A stretch of 64,000 nt of DNA from the NCBI RefSeq assembly GCF_947502395.1, contig NZ_CANMZM010000002.1, positions 62,001 through 126,000 of the forward strand, in the 5' to 3' direction. The DNA is from an uncultured Erythrobacter sp. GTDB taxonomy: Bacteria; Pseudomonadota; Alphaproteobacteria; Sphingomonadales; Sphingomonadaceae. The notes beneath the pieces were generated by a model. It saw only the letters and a program-made list of their open reading frames with translations. It did not search any database and was not told the origin of the DNA. Positions 33,816 through 42,070 of this stretch are shown piece by piece (positions within the stretch are counted from its first letter, which is position 1; each line of letters begins with the position of its first letter). The position numbers and the translations under genes are program-made.

Positions 33816-34512
33816 TGACGACTATGAGATTGGGTACGGCAAGCCACCTAAGCACACTCGTTTCAAGAAAGGCCATTCGGGCAACCCTGCTGGGCGCCCT
33901 CGCGGCGCGAAAAACAAGAAGCCGCCGAAAGGCATTATGAAAACGATCGGTGAGCTCATGCGCAATGAAGCAGAGCGAACGGTCACAATCTCTGAAAATG
34001 GCGAGAGGATCGAGGTCCCTATTGCGCAGGTCATCTTGCGCAAAATGGCGGCAGATGCGGCCAAGGGCTCTGATCGCGCGAGGAAGGAGTTTTTGACCTT
34101 GGCACTGGCAACGCAAAAGCAGCAGATTCAGGAGCGTGCCTCGCTATTCGAAGCTGTCATCAATTACCGCCACAACGCCTGGCAAGAGCTCGAGCGATGC
34201 AAGATGCTGGACATAGATCCGCCTGAACTCGTTCCGCATCCCAGCAATGTTGATATCTGCATGCGGACAGGCGCGGTCACAATCACCGGGCCAATCGACG
34301 TTGGTGAGCAAAGGCAGCTCGAGAAATGGCAGGCTCGCAAGAGTGATTTCGAAGCTGAGCTGCGGGCACTCCACGATGAGCTGGAACTCGCAGAGGATGA
34401 TACACTCAAGGCGCTCATTGAAGAGAACATCGCCGATGCGGAGAGCATTCTTAAGCTCGCCAGGGACGAGGTTCATGTACGCTCGACTGTGATGACGATG
34501 TCTGAGGGCTAG
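33808..34512 (+). CDS. DUF5681 domain protein
   Basis: A 234-residue protein whose first 60 residues carry the DUF5681 motif YEIGYGKPPKHTRFKKGHSG followed by NPAGRPRGAKNKK, a basic, probably nucleic-acid-binding box found next to phage terminase and methyltransferase genes. The rest is helical and charged, with a predicted coiled coil (about 165-220). ATG 33808 lies inside the methyltransferase gene with an eight-base overlap, so the two are co-translated. A link to packaging or to methylation of mobile DNA is suggested by family context, not proven. Confidence 0.82.
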   Translation: MSDDDYEIGYGKPPKHTRFKKGHSGNPAGRPRGAKNKKPPKGIMKTIGELMRNEAERTVTISENGERIEVPIAQVILRKMAADAAKGSDRARKEFLTLALATQKQQIQERASLFEAVINYRHNAWQELERCKMLDIDPPELVPHPSNVDICMRTGAVTITGPIDVGEQRQLEKWQARKSDFEAELRALHDELELAEDDTLKALIEENIADAESILKLARDEVHVRSTVMTMSEG

Positions 34513-34529
34513 AGGGTTTTCGAATGCGG

Positions 34530-34567
34530 TTGGACGTTATCACTGGCATACCAGTGATAACGTCCAA
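34530..34567. repeat. Perfect 17-bp-arm hairpin
   Basis: The arms are TTGGACGTTATCACTGG and its exact complement around the four-base loop CATA. The hairpin begins 18 bp after the DUF5681 stop. No run of T follows on the plus strand, so a simple intrinsic terminator is not the best explanation. A protein-binding or recombination site of the mobile element is possible. Confidence 0.8.
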
Positions 34568-34622
34568 TTCGCTGACTTGACTTCGTTGCCGCCTCGAGCA
34601 CCAATGGACATTGATTGATCGA

Positions 34623-34643
34623 GCCGGGCCGTCATGGCCCGGC
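34623..34643. repeat. GC-rich hairpin upstream of the DUF3489 gene
   Basis: Arms GCCGGGCC and GGCCCGGC pair perfectly across a five-base loop, 79 bp upstream of the DUF3489 start. It may end transcription from the DUF5681 side or regulate the recombinase module. Confidence 0.5.
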
Positions 34644-34721
34644 CAATCCGCCCTCGGCCGCTGACGGTTCAGGGCTTGTCTCAGTGGGACGACGATGTCC
34701 CGCCAGAAACGGAGACGAGCC

Positions 34722-34922
34722 ATGAGCAAGAAGACCAAATTGATCCAACTGATGAAGCGCAAAGGCGGCGTCAGCCTTGCCACCGCAGGCAAGAGCCTGG
34801 GATGGCAGCCGTACACCGTGCGCGCTGCCATCTCGCGTCTGCGAAAAGCGGGTCACACAATCGAGCTGACCGACACCGATAAGGGCAAACGCTATGTCCT
34901 TACCGCAGGCGAGGATGCATGA
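34722..34922 (+). CDS. DUF3489 winged-helix-like small protein
   Basis: A 66-residue basic protein (MSKKTKLIQLMKRKGGVSLA ... GWQPYTVRAAISRLRKAGHT) with a winged-helix-like DNA-binding pattern. DUF3489 genes commonly precede DUF2924 and a large serine recombinase in alphaproteobacteria, as here. ATG 34722 is preceded by GGAGA with good spacing; the in-frame extension upstream is not needed. It likely binds element DNA and may control or direct the recombinase, which is an inference from conserved gene order. Confidence 0.85.
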   Translation: MSKKTKLIQLMKRKGGVSLATAGKSLGWQPYTVRAAISRLRKAGHTIELTDTDKGKRYVLTAGEDA

Positions 34923-35335
34923 GCGATACCGCGCCGTACGAGCTCGATAGCCTCGAAGAACTCAACTACCAGCAGCTCCGCGTCAGATGCGAAAGAGCCG
35001 GCCTCGATACGCTACCACCGCGCCTTAGCCCTGAACTGATGCGGCATCTGCTTGCGGACACGATGCAGCGCAAACAGCATCCAAAGCTTCCCTCTGATAG
35101 CGCCATCCTACGGGCACTTGAGCGAAGCTTATGCTCTGACAGCTCTTCGCAGGCACCACTGGCTCAGTCTGGAACCGTCCTCACCCGCGACTGGAAAGGT
35201 AAGCGCCATACGGTCCGGGTCAGCGAGGATGGCTATAAATGGGAAGGTGAGACCTATCGTAGTCTCTCCAGGATCGCCCAGCTCATCACGGGCACGCGCT
35301 GGTCCGGACCCCGCTTCTTTGGGGTCCAGAGCTGA
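34919..35335 (+). CDS. DUF2924 family protein
   Basis: A 138-residue protein with the DUF2924 features: an N-terminal helix region (LEELNYQQLRVRCERAG; LSPELMRHLLADTMQ) and a C-terminal domain (GTVLTRDWKGKRHTVRVSED, then YKWEGETYRSLSRIAQLITG followed by TRWSGPRFFG). Its start overlaps the DUF3489 stop (ATGA), and its stop shares one base with the recombinase start. This strict coupling suggests the three proteins act together, probably in a recombination complex. The molecular function of DUF2924 is unknown. Confidence 0.88.
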   Translation: MSDTAPYELDSLEELNYQQLRVRCERAGLDTLPPRLSPELMRHLLADTMQRKQHPKLPSDSAILRALERSLCSDSSSQAPLAQSGTVLTRDWKGKRHTVRVSEDGYKWEGETYRSLSRIAQLITGTRWSGPRFFGVQS

Positions 35336-36936
35336 TGGCGCGCATTCGATGCGCGATCTACACCCGCAAATCCACCGAAGAAGGGCTCGATCAAGACTTC
35401 AACAGCCTCGATGCTCAGCGAGAGGCCTGTGAGGCCTATATCAAGAGCCAGGCGCATGAAGGCTGGCGGCTCGACCCGACACGGTATGACGATGGCGGGT
35501 TCTCCGGCGGCAATATGGAACGCCCTGCCCTGCAGCGGCTGATGGAAGCGATCCGTGCACGCCAAGTCGATCGCATCATCGTCTACAAGATCGACCGGCT
35601 TACGCGCTCGCTCGCGGACTTTGCCAAACTGGTTGAAGACCTGGATGCAGTTGATGCTTCGTTCGTGTCGGTGACGCAGAGTTTCAGCACAGCGACCAGC
35701 ATGGGTCGGCTCACCCTCAACATGCTGCTCTCTTTTGCGCAGTTCGAGCGGGAGGTCACCGCCGAGCGCATCCGAGACAAGATCGCCGCGTCCAAAGCCA
35801 AAGGTCTATGGATGGGAGGACGGATCCCAACCGGCTACGATGCCGATGGGCGAAAGCTTAAAGTCAACGAGGCTGAAGCGCAGACTATCCGTCGTTTGTT
35901 CCGGCTCTATCTTGAGTTGGGTCAGGTTCCAAAAGTGGTCGAGGAGGCCAAGCGCGAGGGGCTTCTGACCAAACGATATCAGGCTAAGACTGGTCGGATG
36001 CTGGGTGGTCGTCCATTCACGCGCGGGCTGATTTACAGGGTGCTCAACAATGCGATCTATATCGGCCGCATTCCGCACAAGGACACGAGCTATCCTGGCC
36101 AGCATCAGGCTATCATCGATCAGGCAGCTTGGGATCAGGTGCAGGCAAAGCTGGCCACTGCAAACCGCACCAAAGGCGGTCGCAACGTCCCGGGCGCGCT
36201 ATCAGGGCGGCTGTTCGATGCTGACGGCATCGCCATGACGCGCCACACCGCCAATCCGCGCGGCAAGGTCTACACCTACTATCTAACGGGTGAAGCAAGC
36301 TCGCAAGATTGGCGGATCCGCGCGGCCGACATTGAAGGATGCTTGTTCTGGGCAGCGCGGCAGATGATCGCCCGGTTGAAGGCCGGCGATGTCGACGGCC
36401 TTACCAGCCCCTCGCAGATCAAGGGCTTCGAAGCGGAGAAGGCCGAGCTGCAAAAGCGCTCACGAGCAAAGACACTAGACCTCGTCGAAGCCATCTTTCT
36501 TCGTAAGGCCGATATCGAAGTCCGGCTTGCGCAAGCATCTGTTGAAGATGCTCTTGGGTGCGAATTGCAAAGCGCCACCTCGCTTCGATCACGCTTCGAC
36601 ATCGAACTGACCAAACGCAAGCACGAGCTGAAGCTTGTCTACGACGCGGCCATCACCCACCCCGACCTCACACTTCAGCAAGCCCTGCTCAAAGCGATCC
36701 ATTGGAAAGCCCGTCTCACAGCGGGTGAGACCATGACCGATATCGCAAGGGCCGATGGGCTCAGCGTGCAAGTCACCACGCGCCGGATGCGCCTTGCGAT
36801 GCTCTCGCCGACCATTCAGATGGCAATCGCGAAGGGCACTCAACCAGTATCGCTGACCTTGCAGAGGATTATCGAGAGCCACCTTCCTCTATACTGGAAC
36901 GCCCAGGATTCCCTGCTTCTCGAACAGGGAAATTGA
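35335..36936 (+). CDS. Large serine recombinase
   Basis: A 533-residue recombinase. The resolvase catalytic domain (1-150) has the nucleophile Ser13 in YTRKSTEEG and the conserved YKIDRLTRSLADFAKLVE and FAQFEREVTAERIRDKI segments. The Recombinase domain (about 165-270) contains GGRPFTRGLIYRVLNNAIYIGR. The next domain (LSGRLFDADGIAMTRHTAN) replaces a zinc ribbon and has no CxxC pair, as is usual in this alphaproteobacterial group. The C-terminal 150 residues are helical with a possible coiled coil. It would integrate or excise DNA; downstream TTCCCTG repeats and an adjacent tRNA gene are candidate targets. Confidence 0.92.
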   Translation: MARIRCAIYTRKSTEEGLDQDFNSLDAQREACEAYIKSQAHEGWRLDPTRYDDGGFSGGNMERPALQRLMEAIRARQVDRIIVYKIDRLTRSLADFAKLVEDLDAVDASFVSVTQSFSTATSMGRLTLNMLLSFAQFEREVTAERIRDKIAASKAKGLWMGGRIPTGYDADGRKLKVNEAEAQTIRRLFRLYLELGQVPKVVEEAKREGLLTKRYQAKTGRMLGGRPFTRGLIYRVLNNAIYIGRIPHKDTSYPGQHQAIIDQAAWDQVQAKLATANRTKGGRNVPGALSGRLFDADGIAMTRHTANPRGKVYTYYLTGEASSQDWRIRAADIEGCLFWAARQMIARLKAGDVDGLTSPSQIKGFEAEKAELQKRSRAKTLDLVEAIFLRKADIEVRLAQASVEDALGCELQSATSLRSRFDIELTKRKHELKLVYDAAITHPDLTLQQALLKAIHWKARLTAGETMTDIARADGLSVQVTTRRMRLAMLSPTIQMAIAKGTQPVSLTLQRIIESHLPLYWNAQDSLLLEQGN

Positions 36937-37104
36937 ATTCCCTGTTCCACGAGCGAAATACCCTGATCTGCAGGGATAAATTCCCTGATATTCGAAATTG
37001 AATTCCCTGTTTTGAAACCCGGAAACCGGCGGATTCTATCGTGTTTGCAGGAGTTTAAGAGCGTATAGACCGAGGCAGGCGATGAAAATTTGCAAAATTC
37101 CCTG
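36909..37104. repeat. Iterated TTCCCTG repeats after the recombinase gene
   Basis: Five direct copies of TTCCCTG start at 36909, 36938, 36981, 37003 and 37098, most inside AATTCCCTG, with inverted CAGGGAA at 36925. The first pair forms a hairpin with ten-base arms (GAACAGGGAA/TTCCCTGTTC) at 36922-36947 that overlaps the recombinase stop codon. Nothing gene-like occurs from 36937 to 37272. The array may be a recombinase binding region, a terminator complex, or both. Confidence 0.65.
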
Positions 37105-37272
37105 CTAATGGCGTCTCAGCACCCGCCTAATTTCGTTCTGAGACTTTCACGGGAAACCCCGCACTGAGACCGGAATTTGGCGTCTCCGCGGTGCTCAGAG
37201 CACGCGCAAGGCCCGCGGAGCGCGGGGCTTTGGGGCATTGATTTTGGAAATCCCAGCGAGGGCGTGACTGGG

Positions 37273-37362
37273 TGGCGGAGAGACAGGGATTCGAACCCTG
37301 GGTACTCGTGAGAGCACAACGGTTTTCGAGACCGCCCCGTTCGACCACTCCGGCATCTCTCC
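37273..37362 (-). tRNA. tRNA-Ser (anticodon CGA)
   Basis: The minus strand folds as a class II tRNA: acceptor GGAGAGA paired with TCTCTCC, discriminator G, encoded CCA, T-arm GGGTTCGAATCCC, a long variable arm, and anticodon loop CTCGAAA giving CGA (serine). It borders the accessory island, as tRNA genes often do at integration sites. No duplicate of its 3' end was found at the other side of the island. Confidence 0.95.
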
Positions 37363-37558
37363 GCTTTCCTTGGCGTTGCAAGCTCGCTCGCAAGGGGCGT
37401 GTGGTATCGCCTTTGCAAGGAGGGCGCCGGTTACCTCACACCATCCGGCTTGCCAAGCCCCTGACGAGCACAAAGGTACAACAAAATGCGGGCATATCTG
37501 GGGCAGATTCAGCCAAACCGCTTGTTTTGCACGTGCGAAGAGCCATATTCTCGCTCCG

Positions 37559-37939
37559 ATGGAACGTTCGCACTTCTTTTCGAGCCAAGCGGGCCGCACC
37601 ATAAATGCCCCGCGACAGACCCGCAGCCGCTTTGGTATCGGCGAGGTCGTCCGCCACCGCCTGTTCGATTTTCGCGGCGTGGTCTTCGATATCGATCCCG
37701 TTTTTGCCAATAGCGAAGAATGGTATGAGGCGATCCCCGAGGACATGCGTCCGCCGCGCGATCAACCGTTCTATCACCTCCTCGCGGAGAATGAAGAATC
37801 GAGCTATGTCGCTTATGTAAGCCAGGGTAATCTGGTGAGCGACAGCCAGGGCGGCCCGGTGGATCATCCCACGGTTCCCCAGCTGTTCGAACAATTTGCG
37901 GACGGTCGTTACCGGATGCGGCGATCGCTAACGCATTAA
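37559..37939 (+). CDS. hspQ: Heat shock protein HspQ / hemimethylated-DNA-binding family
   Basis: A 126-residue protein with the HspQ (YccV) domain at about 22-110: RFGIGEVVRHRLFDFRGVVFDIDP, EEWYEAIP, QPFYHLLAENE and AYVSQGNLVSD. In Enterobacteria HspQ stimulates Lon protease and binds hemimethylated oriC DNA. The ATG at 37559 gives the usual short N-terminal tail; the longer open frame upstream runs into the tRNA region and is not coding. It is a stand-alone gene after the tRNA. Confidence 0.9.
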   Translation: MERSHFFSSQAGRTINAPRQTRSRFGIGEVVRHRLFDFRGVVFDIDPVFANSEEWYEAIPEDMRPPRDQPFYHLLAENEESSYVAYVSQGNLVSDSQGGPVDHPTVPQLFEQFADGRYRMRRSLTH

Positions 37940-37959
37940 ACTTGGATGAGCGGGGGAGG

Positions 37960-38847
37960 TCAGCTCTTGAGCCTCCAGCCCGAACGCAACATCGCATACA
38001 CCGCGAGCGCAATCGCAATATTGAGCGCACCAATGCCAATTGCGGCGATGACGACCGCGTTGTCAGGACCGATATCGCTCTCACCCAAGAAGCCGTAGCG
38101 AAAGCCTGAAATCACGTAGAAGAACGGGTTTGCCCGGCTTACAGCTTGGAACGCCGGCGCGAGGTTATCGATCACATAGAAAGTACCGGAAAGCAGCGAC
38201 AGCGGAGCAACTATGAAATTGCTGACCGCAGCGTTGTGGTCAAACTTCTCCGCCCAGACCGAAGTTGCAAGGCCTATTAATCCCAGCATCACGCTGCCCA
38301 TCAGGCCGAACCAGATGACCGCCCAGACATGCTGCACACCAAGCGAAACGCCAGGCCACAACAGCATGGCGATCGCAACCGCCCCGCCTACCATTATTGA
38401 GCGCGTCACAGCCGCTCCGACAATCGCTGCCATAAGCTCACCAGGCGAGAGCGGCGGCATCAGGTAGTCGATGATCGTTCCTTGTATCTTACCACCAAGC
38501 AATGAGAAGGAGGAATTGGCAAAAGCATTTTGCATCATTCCCATCATGATAAGGCCCGGCGCAACGAAACTCGCGAACTCCACGCCCAGCACTTCACGCC
38601 CACCTCGGCCCAATGCAACGGTGAAAATCACCAAAAAGAGCAAAGTTGTGACCGCAGGAGCCCAAATCGTCTGCGTCTGGACCTTGAGAAAGCGGCGGAC
38701 CTCCTTCATATAGAGCGCCAAGAGCCCCACGCGATTGATTCCGGTGATCATCGGTTCGCCGCGCGGGGGAAACCGGGTGCTCCCGGCGGATTGTGTCTGT
38801 TGGGGAGCCGTTGCACCGTTTGGTGTGGCTGAAAGGTCTCTTTCCAT
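37960..38847 (-). CDS. ABC-2 type transporter permease
   Basis: A 295-residue inner membrane protein with a polar N-terminal tail and six predicted helices. It belongs to the ABC-2 permease family (YadH/NodJ-like): GLLALYMKEVRRFLKVQTQTI at the start, then VAPGLIMMGMMQNAFANSSFSLLGGKIQG and NFIVAPLSLLSGTFYVIDNLAPAF, a family signature. No ATP-binding subunit is in the window; it may lie elsewhere. The exported substrate is unknown. ATG 38847 was preferred to an upstream in-frame start that lacks support. Confidence 0.87.
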   Translation of the reverse strand: MERDLSATPNGATAPQQTQSAGSTRFPPRGEPMITGINRVGLLALYMKEVRRFLKVQTQTIWAPAVTTLLFLVIFTVALGRGGREVLGVEFASFVAPGLIMMGMMQNAFANSSFSLLGGKIQGTIIDYLMPPLSPGELMAAIVGAAVTRSIMVGGAVAIAMLLWPGVSLGVQHVWAVIWFGLMGSVMLGLIGLATSVWAEKFDHNAAVSNFIVAPLSLLSGTFYVIDNLAPAFQAVSRANPFFYVISGFRYGFLGESDIGPDNAVVIAAIGIGALNIAIALAVYAMLRSGWRLKS

Positions 38848-38924
38848 GAAGCAAGCGCCTAAGGCCTCTGGCACAAAGTGACAAGCTGCCTATCTACAGG
38901 CAGCAGATAACGGACGGATGTCAT

Positions 38925-39602
38925 ATGAGTTGGACTGACGAGCGGATCGAAACGCTCAAAAAGATGTGGGAAGGCGGCTCTACCGCCAGCCAGATCGCTG
39001 AAGAATTGGGCGGGGTGAGCCGCAATGCCGTGATCGGCAAAGCGCACCGTCTTGGCCTCAAATCGCGCCCATCCCCCGTCAAATCGGGCGACAAGAAGAA
39101 GAAGGCTGCAAAAAAGCCTGCGGCAAAGGCGGCGCCAGCGAAGAAAGCGGCACCAGCGGCGGCCAAGCCAGTCGCCAAGCCTGCACCTGCTGCATCCACA
39201 GCACAATCGGCGCAGCCAAACGCCCCGGTCAACAGCCAGCCTGTTCCCAATCCGACGCCCAATCTGCCCAAGATCGTCTCGGTCGGCCCAGGCGGCTTCC
39301 TCCGCCAGGGACCCGGCGATCAACAAGCGCCGATTCCACCCGCTCCGCCGCGTCGCCTCGTTCCGGCCAAGCCTGACCCCTCGATCAAGGATAAGACCAG
39401 CCTGTTGGACCTTTCGGATAAGGTCTGCCGCTGGCCTGTTGGTCACCCGGGTGAGCCCGACTTCCACTTCTGTGGCAAACCTGTGAATCCAGGCTTTCCT
39501 TATTGCGTCGAACATTGTGGGCGCGCTTATCAGGCACAGTTGCCAAGAGGTGCGCGCAGACCCCCGCCGCCACTGCCATTTGGCGGGCCCAGAGTACGTT
39601 AA
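38925..39602 (+). CDS. gcrA: GcrA cell cycle regulator
   Basis: A 225-residue protein. Residues 1-46 (MSWTDERIETLKKMWEGGST ... GGVSRNAVIGKAHRLGL) are the GcrA helix-turn-helix that binds methylated promoters and recruits sigma-70 RNA polymerase. A long Lys/Ala/Pro-rich linker (about 50-125) leads to a C-terminal sigma-binding domain with the cysteines CRWPVGHP, FCGKP and YCVEHC. In Caulobacter GcrA controls S-phase genes together with CcrM methylation. The linker is longer than in Caulobacter, as in other sphingomonads. A hairpin with a T-rich tail follows. Confidence 0.95.
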   Translation: MSWTDERIETLKKMWEGGSTASQIAEELGGVSRNAVIGKAHRLGLKSRPSPVKSGDKKKKAAKKPAAKAAPAKKAAPAAAKPVAKPAPAASTAQSAQPNAPVNSQPVPNPTPNLPKIVSVGPGGFLRQGPGDQQAPIPPAPPRRLVPAKPDPSIKDKTSLLDLSDKVCRWPVGHPGEPDFHFCGKPVNPGFPYCVEHCGRAYQAQLPRGARRPPPPLPFGGPRVR

Positions 39603-39632
39603 AGGCGGGTTTGCTAGTTTCCTATTCCACGA

Positions 39633-39670
39633 GGCTCGGTTGCTCAAATAGCTGCCGGGCCTTTTGATTT
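39633..39670 (+). terminator. Intrinsic terminator after gcrA
   Basis: The arms GGCTCGG and CCGGGCC pair (one G-T wobble) and are followed directly by TTTTGATTT. The site is about 30 bp after the gcrA stop. Confidence 0.6.
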
Positions 39671-39699
39671 GAGCGACATCACATAGTACGAGTTTAGAC

Positions 39700-40227
39700 A
39701 TGGCCCTTACTCTTCATGAAGCTTTCGTTCCTAATGCCATCCAGATTCTTGGCGGGATGCGCGGGATAATCGACAAGGCCGAAGCGCATTGCCGAGAGCA
39801 CGATCTTCCCGATAGCGAACTGATTGAAGCTACGTTGCATGAGGATATGTGGTCTTTGCCCTGGCACGTGCGTGCGTGCTGGGTGCATTCTGGCTTTGCG
39901 ATCAATCTCTACAAGACGGGCGCCTTCTCGCCCGACTTCACCGAGATTCCTGGCGATTGGGACGCAATGCGCGCGATGGTGGATGATGCGTTGGCAAAGC
40001 TTAAGGCGGTTACGCCGGAATTTCTCGAAGACATCTCGGACAAGACCATCGGTTTTGAACTTGGTGGAAAGCGCGTGCTTGAGATGACGGGACAAAACTT
40101 CCTGCTCGGCTTCAATCAGCATCACTTCTTCTTCCACGCGACCACTTTTTACGACATTCTGCGTCACAAAGGCGTTGCTCTCGGCAAGCGCGATTTCACC
40201 GGGATTCCCCGTGTGATCGGGGCGTAA
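39700..40227 (+). CDS. DUF1993 family protein
   Basis: A 175-residue helical protein of the DUF1993 family, distantly related to DinB four-helix bundles. It starts MALTLHEAFVPNAIQILGGM and carries LHEDMWSLPWHVRACW and, near the C-terminus, NFLLGFNQHHFFFHATTFYDILRHKG, whose His residues may bind metal. No reaction is known for the family. It is followed 14 bp downstream by the DUF481 gene on the same strand. Confidence 0.85.
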   Translation: MALTLHEAFVPNAIQILGGMRGIIDKAEAHCREHDLPDSELIEATLHEDMWSLPWHVRACWVHSGFAINLYKTGAFSPDFTEIPGDWDAMRAMVDDALAKLKAVTPEFLEDISDKTIGFELGGKRVLEMTGQNFLLGFNQHHFFFHATTFYDILRHKGVALGKRDFTGIPRVIGA

Positions 40228-40240
40228 GTAGGAGCTCATT

Positions 40241-41167
40241 TTGACAAAATTCTCACACCTTACCGCAGGGCTTGCGGCCCTGACGCTTGCTTCATTTCCA
40301 TCCACCGCTCTTGCGCAGCTGCCAGAACCTGTGCGCGCTATGATTGACGCAGCGATTGCCACCGGTGACGAGGCGAAAGTGCGCACCGTCATCGACATTG
40401 CGCGCACCACCAACCCGGATGATGGCGCACAGCTCGACCAATTACTCGCCGGGTTTGAGATCCAGCTTGCCGCGAACCAGGCCGAAGAGGCCGCCGCCAT
40501 GGAAGCGGAGATCCGGTCCGCTGGCATTCTCGAGAACTGGACCGGTCAAGGCGAACTTGGCGCATTCATGTCGTCGGGCAATGCCGATAACACCGGGATC
40601 AGCGCAAGCCTTGCCCTTAGCAAGGACGGCATCAACTGGCGGCACAAACTTGCTGGGCGCGCGGATTATCAGCGCAGTGAAGGGGTAACCACCCGCGAGC
40701 AATATTTCGCCTCTTACGAGCTCAACTATAAGATCACCGACCGGCTCTTCGCTTATGCTCTGGGACAATATGAACGTGACAGTTTCCAAGGTTTTTCTGC
40801 GCGTTATTCGGGTTCGGGCGGGCTTGGTTATGATGTGCTCACCGATGGCCCGACCCTCTCCGTCAAGGCTGGACCCGCGTGGCGGCGCACCGAATTGGTC
40901 GGAGGCGGCACGACCAGCAATATTGCAGGGCTGGCAGCAGCGGATTTTGACTGGGCAATCTCGGACAATCTCACCTTCACCCAGGATGCGACCGCATTGG
41001 TGCAAAGCGGGTCGAGCACCTTTGTGTCTGATACCGGGCTCCAGGCCTCCATCTCGGACGCTGTTTCAGTGCGTCTCTCCTACACAGTTGAACACGACAC
41101 CGATCCACCCGCCGGAGCGGTCGAGACCGATACGCTGAGCCGCATCACAGTGATCTACGGCTTCTAG
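40241..41167 (+). CDS. DUF481 family outer membrane beta-barrel protein
   Basis: A 308-residue exported protein. The signal peptide (start MTKFSHLTAG) is cleaved after ALA-QL. Residues about 30-95 are helical, and residues about 100-308 form the DUF481 (YdiY-like) barrel: WTGQGELGAFMSSGNADNTG, then FASYELNYKITDRLFAYALG and a final aromatic strand ending in YGF, the usual signal for outer membrane assembly. The start codon is TTG with an AGGAG ribosome binding site eight bases upstream. The function is unknown; homologues are often salt-inducible. Confidence 0.88.
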   Translation: MTKFSHLTAGLAALTLASFPSTALAQLPEPVRAMIDAAIATGDEAKVRTVIDIARTTNPDDGAQLDQLLAGFEIQLAANQAEEAAAMEAEIRSAGILENWTGQGELGAFMSSGNADNTGISASLALSKDGINWRHKLAGRADYQRSEGVTTREQYFASYELNYKITDRLFAYALGQYERDSFQGFSARYSGSGGLGYDVLTDGPTLSVKAGPAWRRTELVGGGTTSNIAGLAAADFDWAISDNLTFTQDATALVQSGSSTFVSDTGLQASISDAVSVRLSYTVEHDTDPPAGAVETDTLSRITVIYGF

Positions 41168-41183
41168 ATAAGGGAGCAGAAGG

Positions 41184-41915
41184 TCACCCTCCCTTTGTCC
41201 TCCCAAACCAAATCACATGATGCGCGCCCTTATTGTTGGGCCGCGAGCGCACAGTGCGTTCTTCAACATCAAGCCGCGCCTCTTGCATACGGCGACGGAA
41301 CCCATGATCGGGCGCTGCTGACCAAACGGATACGATGCCGCCCGGCTTTAAAGCATCGCGCGCTTTGCCAAGGCCGGTGCGCGAGTAGATGCGGTTGTTG
41401 TCGGCGCGAACCATCCCATCGGGGCCATTGTCGACGTCAAGCAGGATCGCATCGAACTTGGCACAAGTCCCATCATTGGCATCGTCAATCAGCGCCGCCA
41501 CATCGCAGATTTTTAGGTCGAGGCGCGGGTCCTCAAGACAGTCTCCCGTCAACTCCGCCATAGGCCCCTGCGCCCATTCGATGATCTTGTCGCTGATTTC
41601 TGCCACCACGACTTCGGCGCTCGCGGGAAGCCGCGCGAGCGCTGCACGAAGCGTGAAGCCCATGCCATAACCACCGATCAAGATACGTGGGCATTTCGTC
41701 TCCAGCCGGTCGAGCGTCATTTCCGCCAATTGCTCTTCAGAAAAGCGCATGCGTGTGCTCATCAACTCATTGCGCCCCAGCACGATCATAAAGTCGCGCC
41801 CGTGGCTAAACAGTTCGAGCAGCTCTCCCTCGTCAATCTGGGCTGTGTCTAAAAGCTCGCGTTTGAGCATTACCATCGCATCCTTCGTGGTTTTGGGCGT
41901 CTCTTTGCTAATCAA
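41184..41915 (-). CDS. Spermidine-synthase-like SAM-binding protein
   Basis: A 243-residue protein with the spermidine synthase/methyltransferase Rossmann fold: ILIGGYGMGFTLRAALARLP (SAM-binding loop), AEVVVAEISDKIIEWAQGPM, FDAILLDVDNGPDGMVRADN and ALKPGGIVSVWSA. It lacks the N-terminal beta domain of true spermidine synthases, so polyamine synthesis is unlikely and the substrate is unknown. The start is uncertain: ATG 41915 is listed, but the Met 13 residues later (41876) gives the more typical MLKRELLDTAQ start. Confidence 0.75.
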   Translation of the reverse strand: MISKETPKTTKDAMVMLKRELLDTAQIDEGELLELFSHGRDFMIVLGRNELMSTRMRFSEEQLAEMTLDRLETKCPRILIGGYGMGFTLRAALARLPASAEVVVAEISDKIIEWAQGPMAELTGDCLEDPRLDLKICDVAALIDDANDGTCAKFDAILLDVDNGPDGMVRADNNRIYSRTGLGKARDALKPGGIVSVWSAAPDHGFRRRMQEARLDVEERTVRSRPNNKGAHHVIWFGRTKGG

Positions 41916-42070
41916 TGACTTGGAAAAAATTTTGAGACACTTGAGACACTGTCCAAAGGCAAGAAACCTTTGGGTGCTGAAACTGGGCTTCGGGAGGAGA
42001 TTTCAGAGGTAATCAGTGCCGTCGTCATTCCCAACTCCATAGCCTGTTTCTCCCGCGTAGGAAATTGCTC

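Noticed and set aside
34530..34567. Perfect hairpin as an ordinary rho-independent terminator
   Set aside because: There is no T tract after the stem on the plus strand, and the arms are not especially GC-rich.
36909..37104. Repeats after the recombinase considered as a CRISPR array
   Set aside because: Units are only about 7-9 bases, spacing is irregular (about 20-100 bp) and there are no cas genes.
37116..37418. Open frames overlapping the tRNA-Ser region
   Set aside because: They run through the tRNA gene and have no family resemblance.
41184..41915. True spermidine synthase
   Set aside because: The protein lacks the N-terminal beta domain and only the Rossmann part is recognisable, so polyamine synthesis is not supported.
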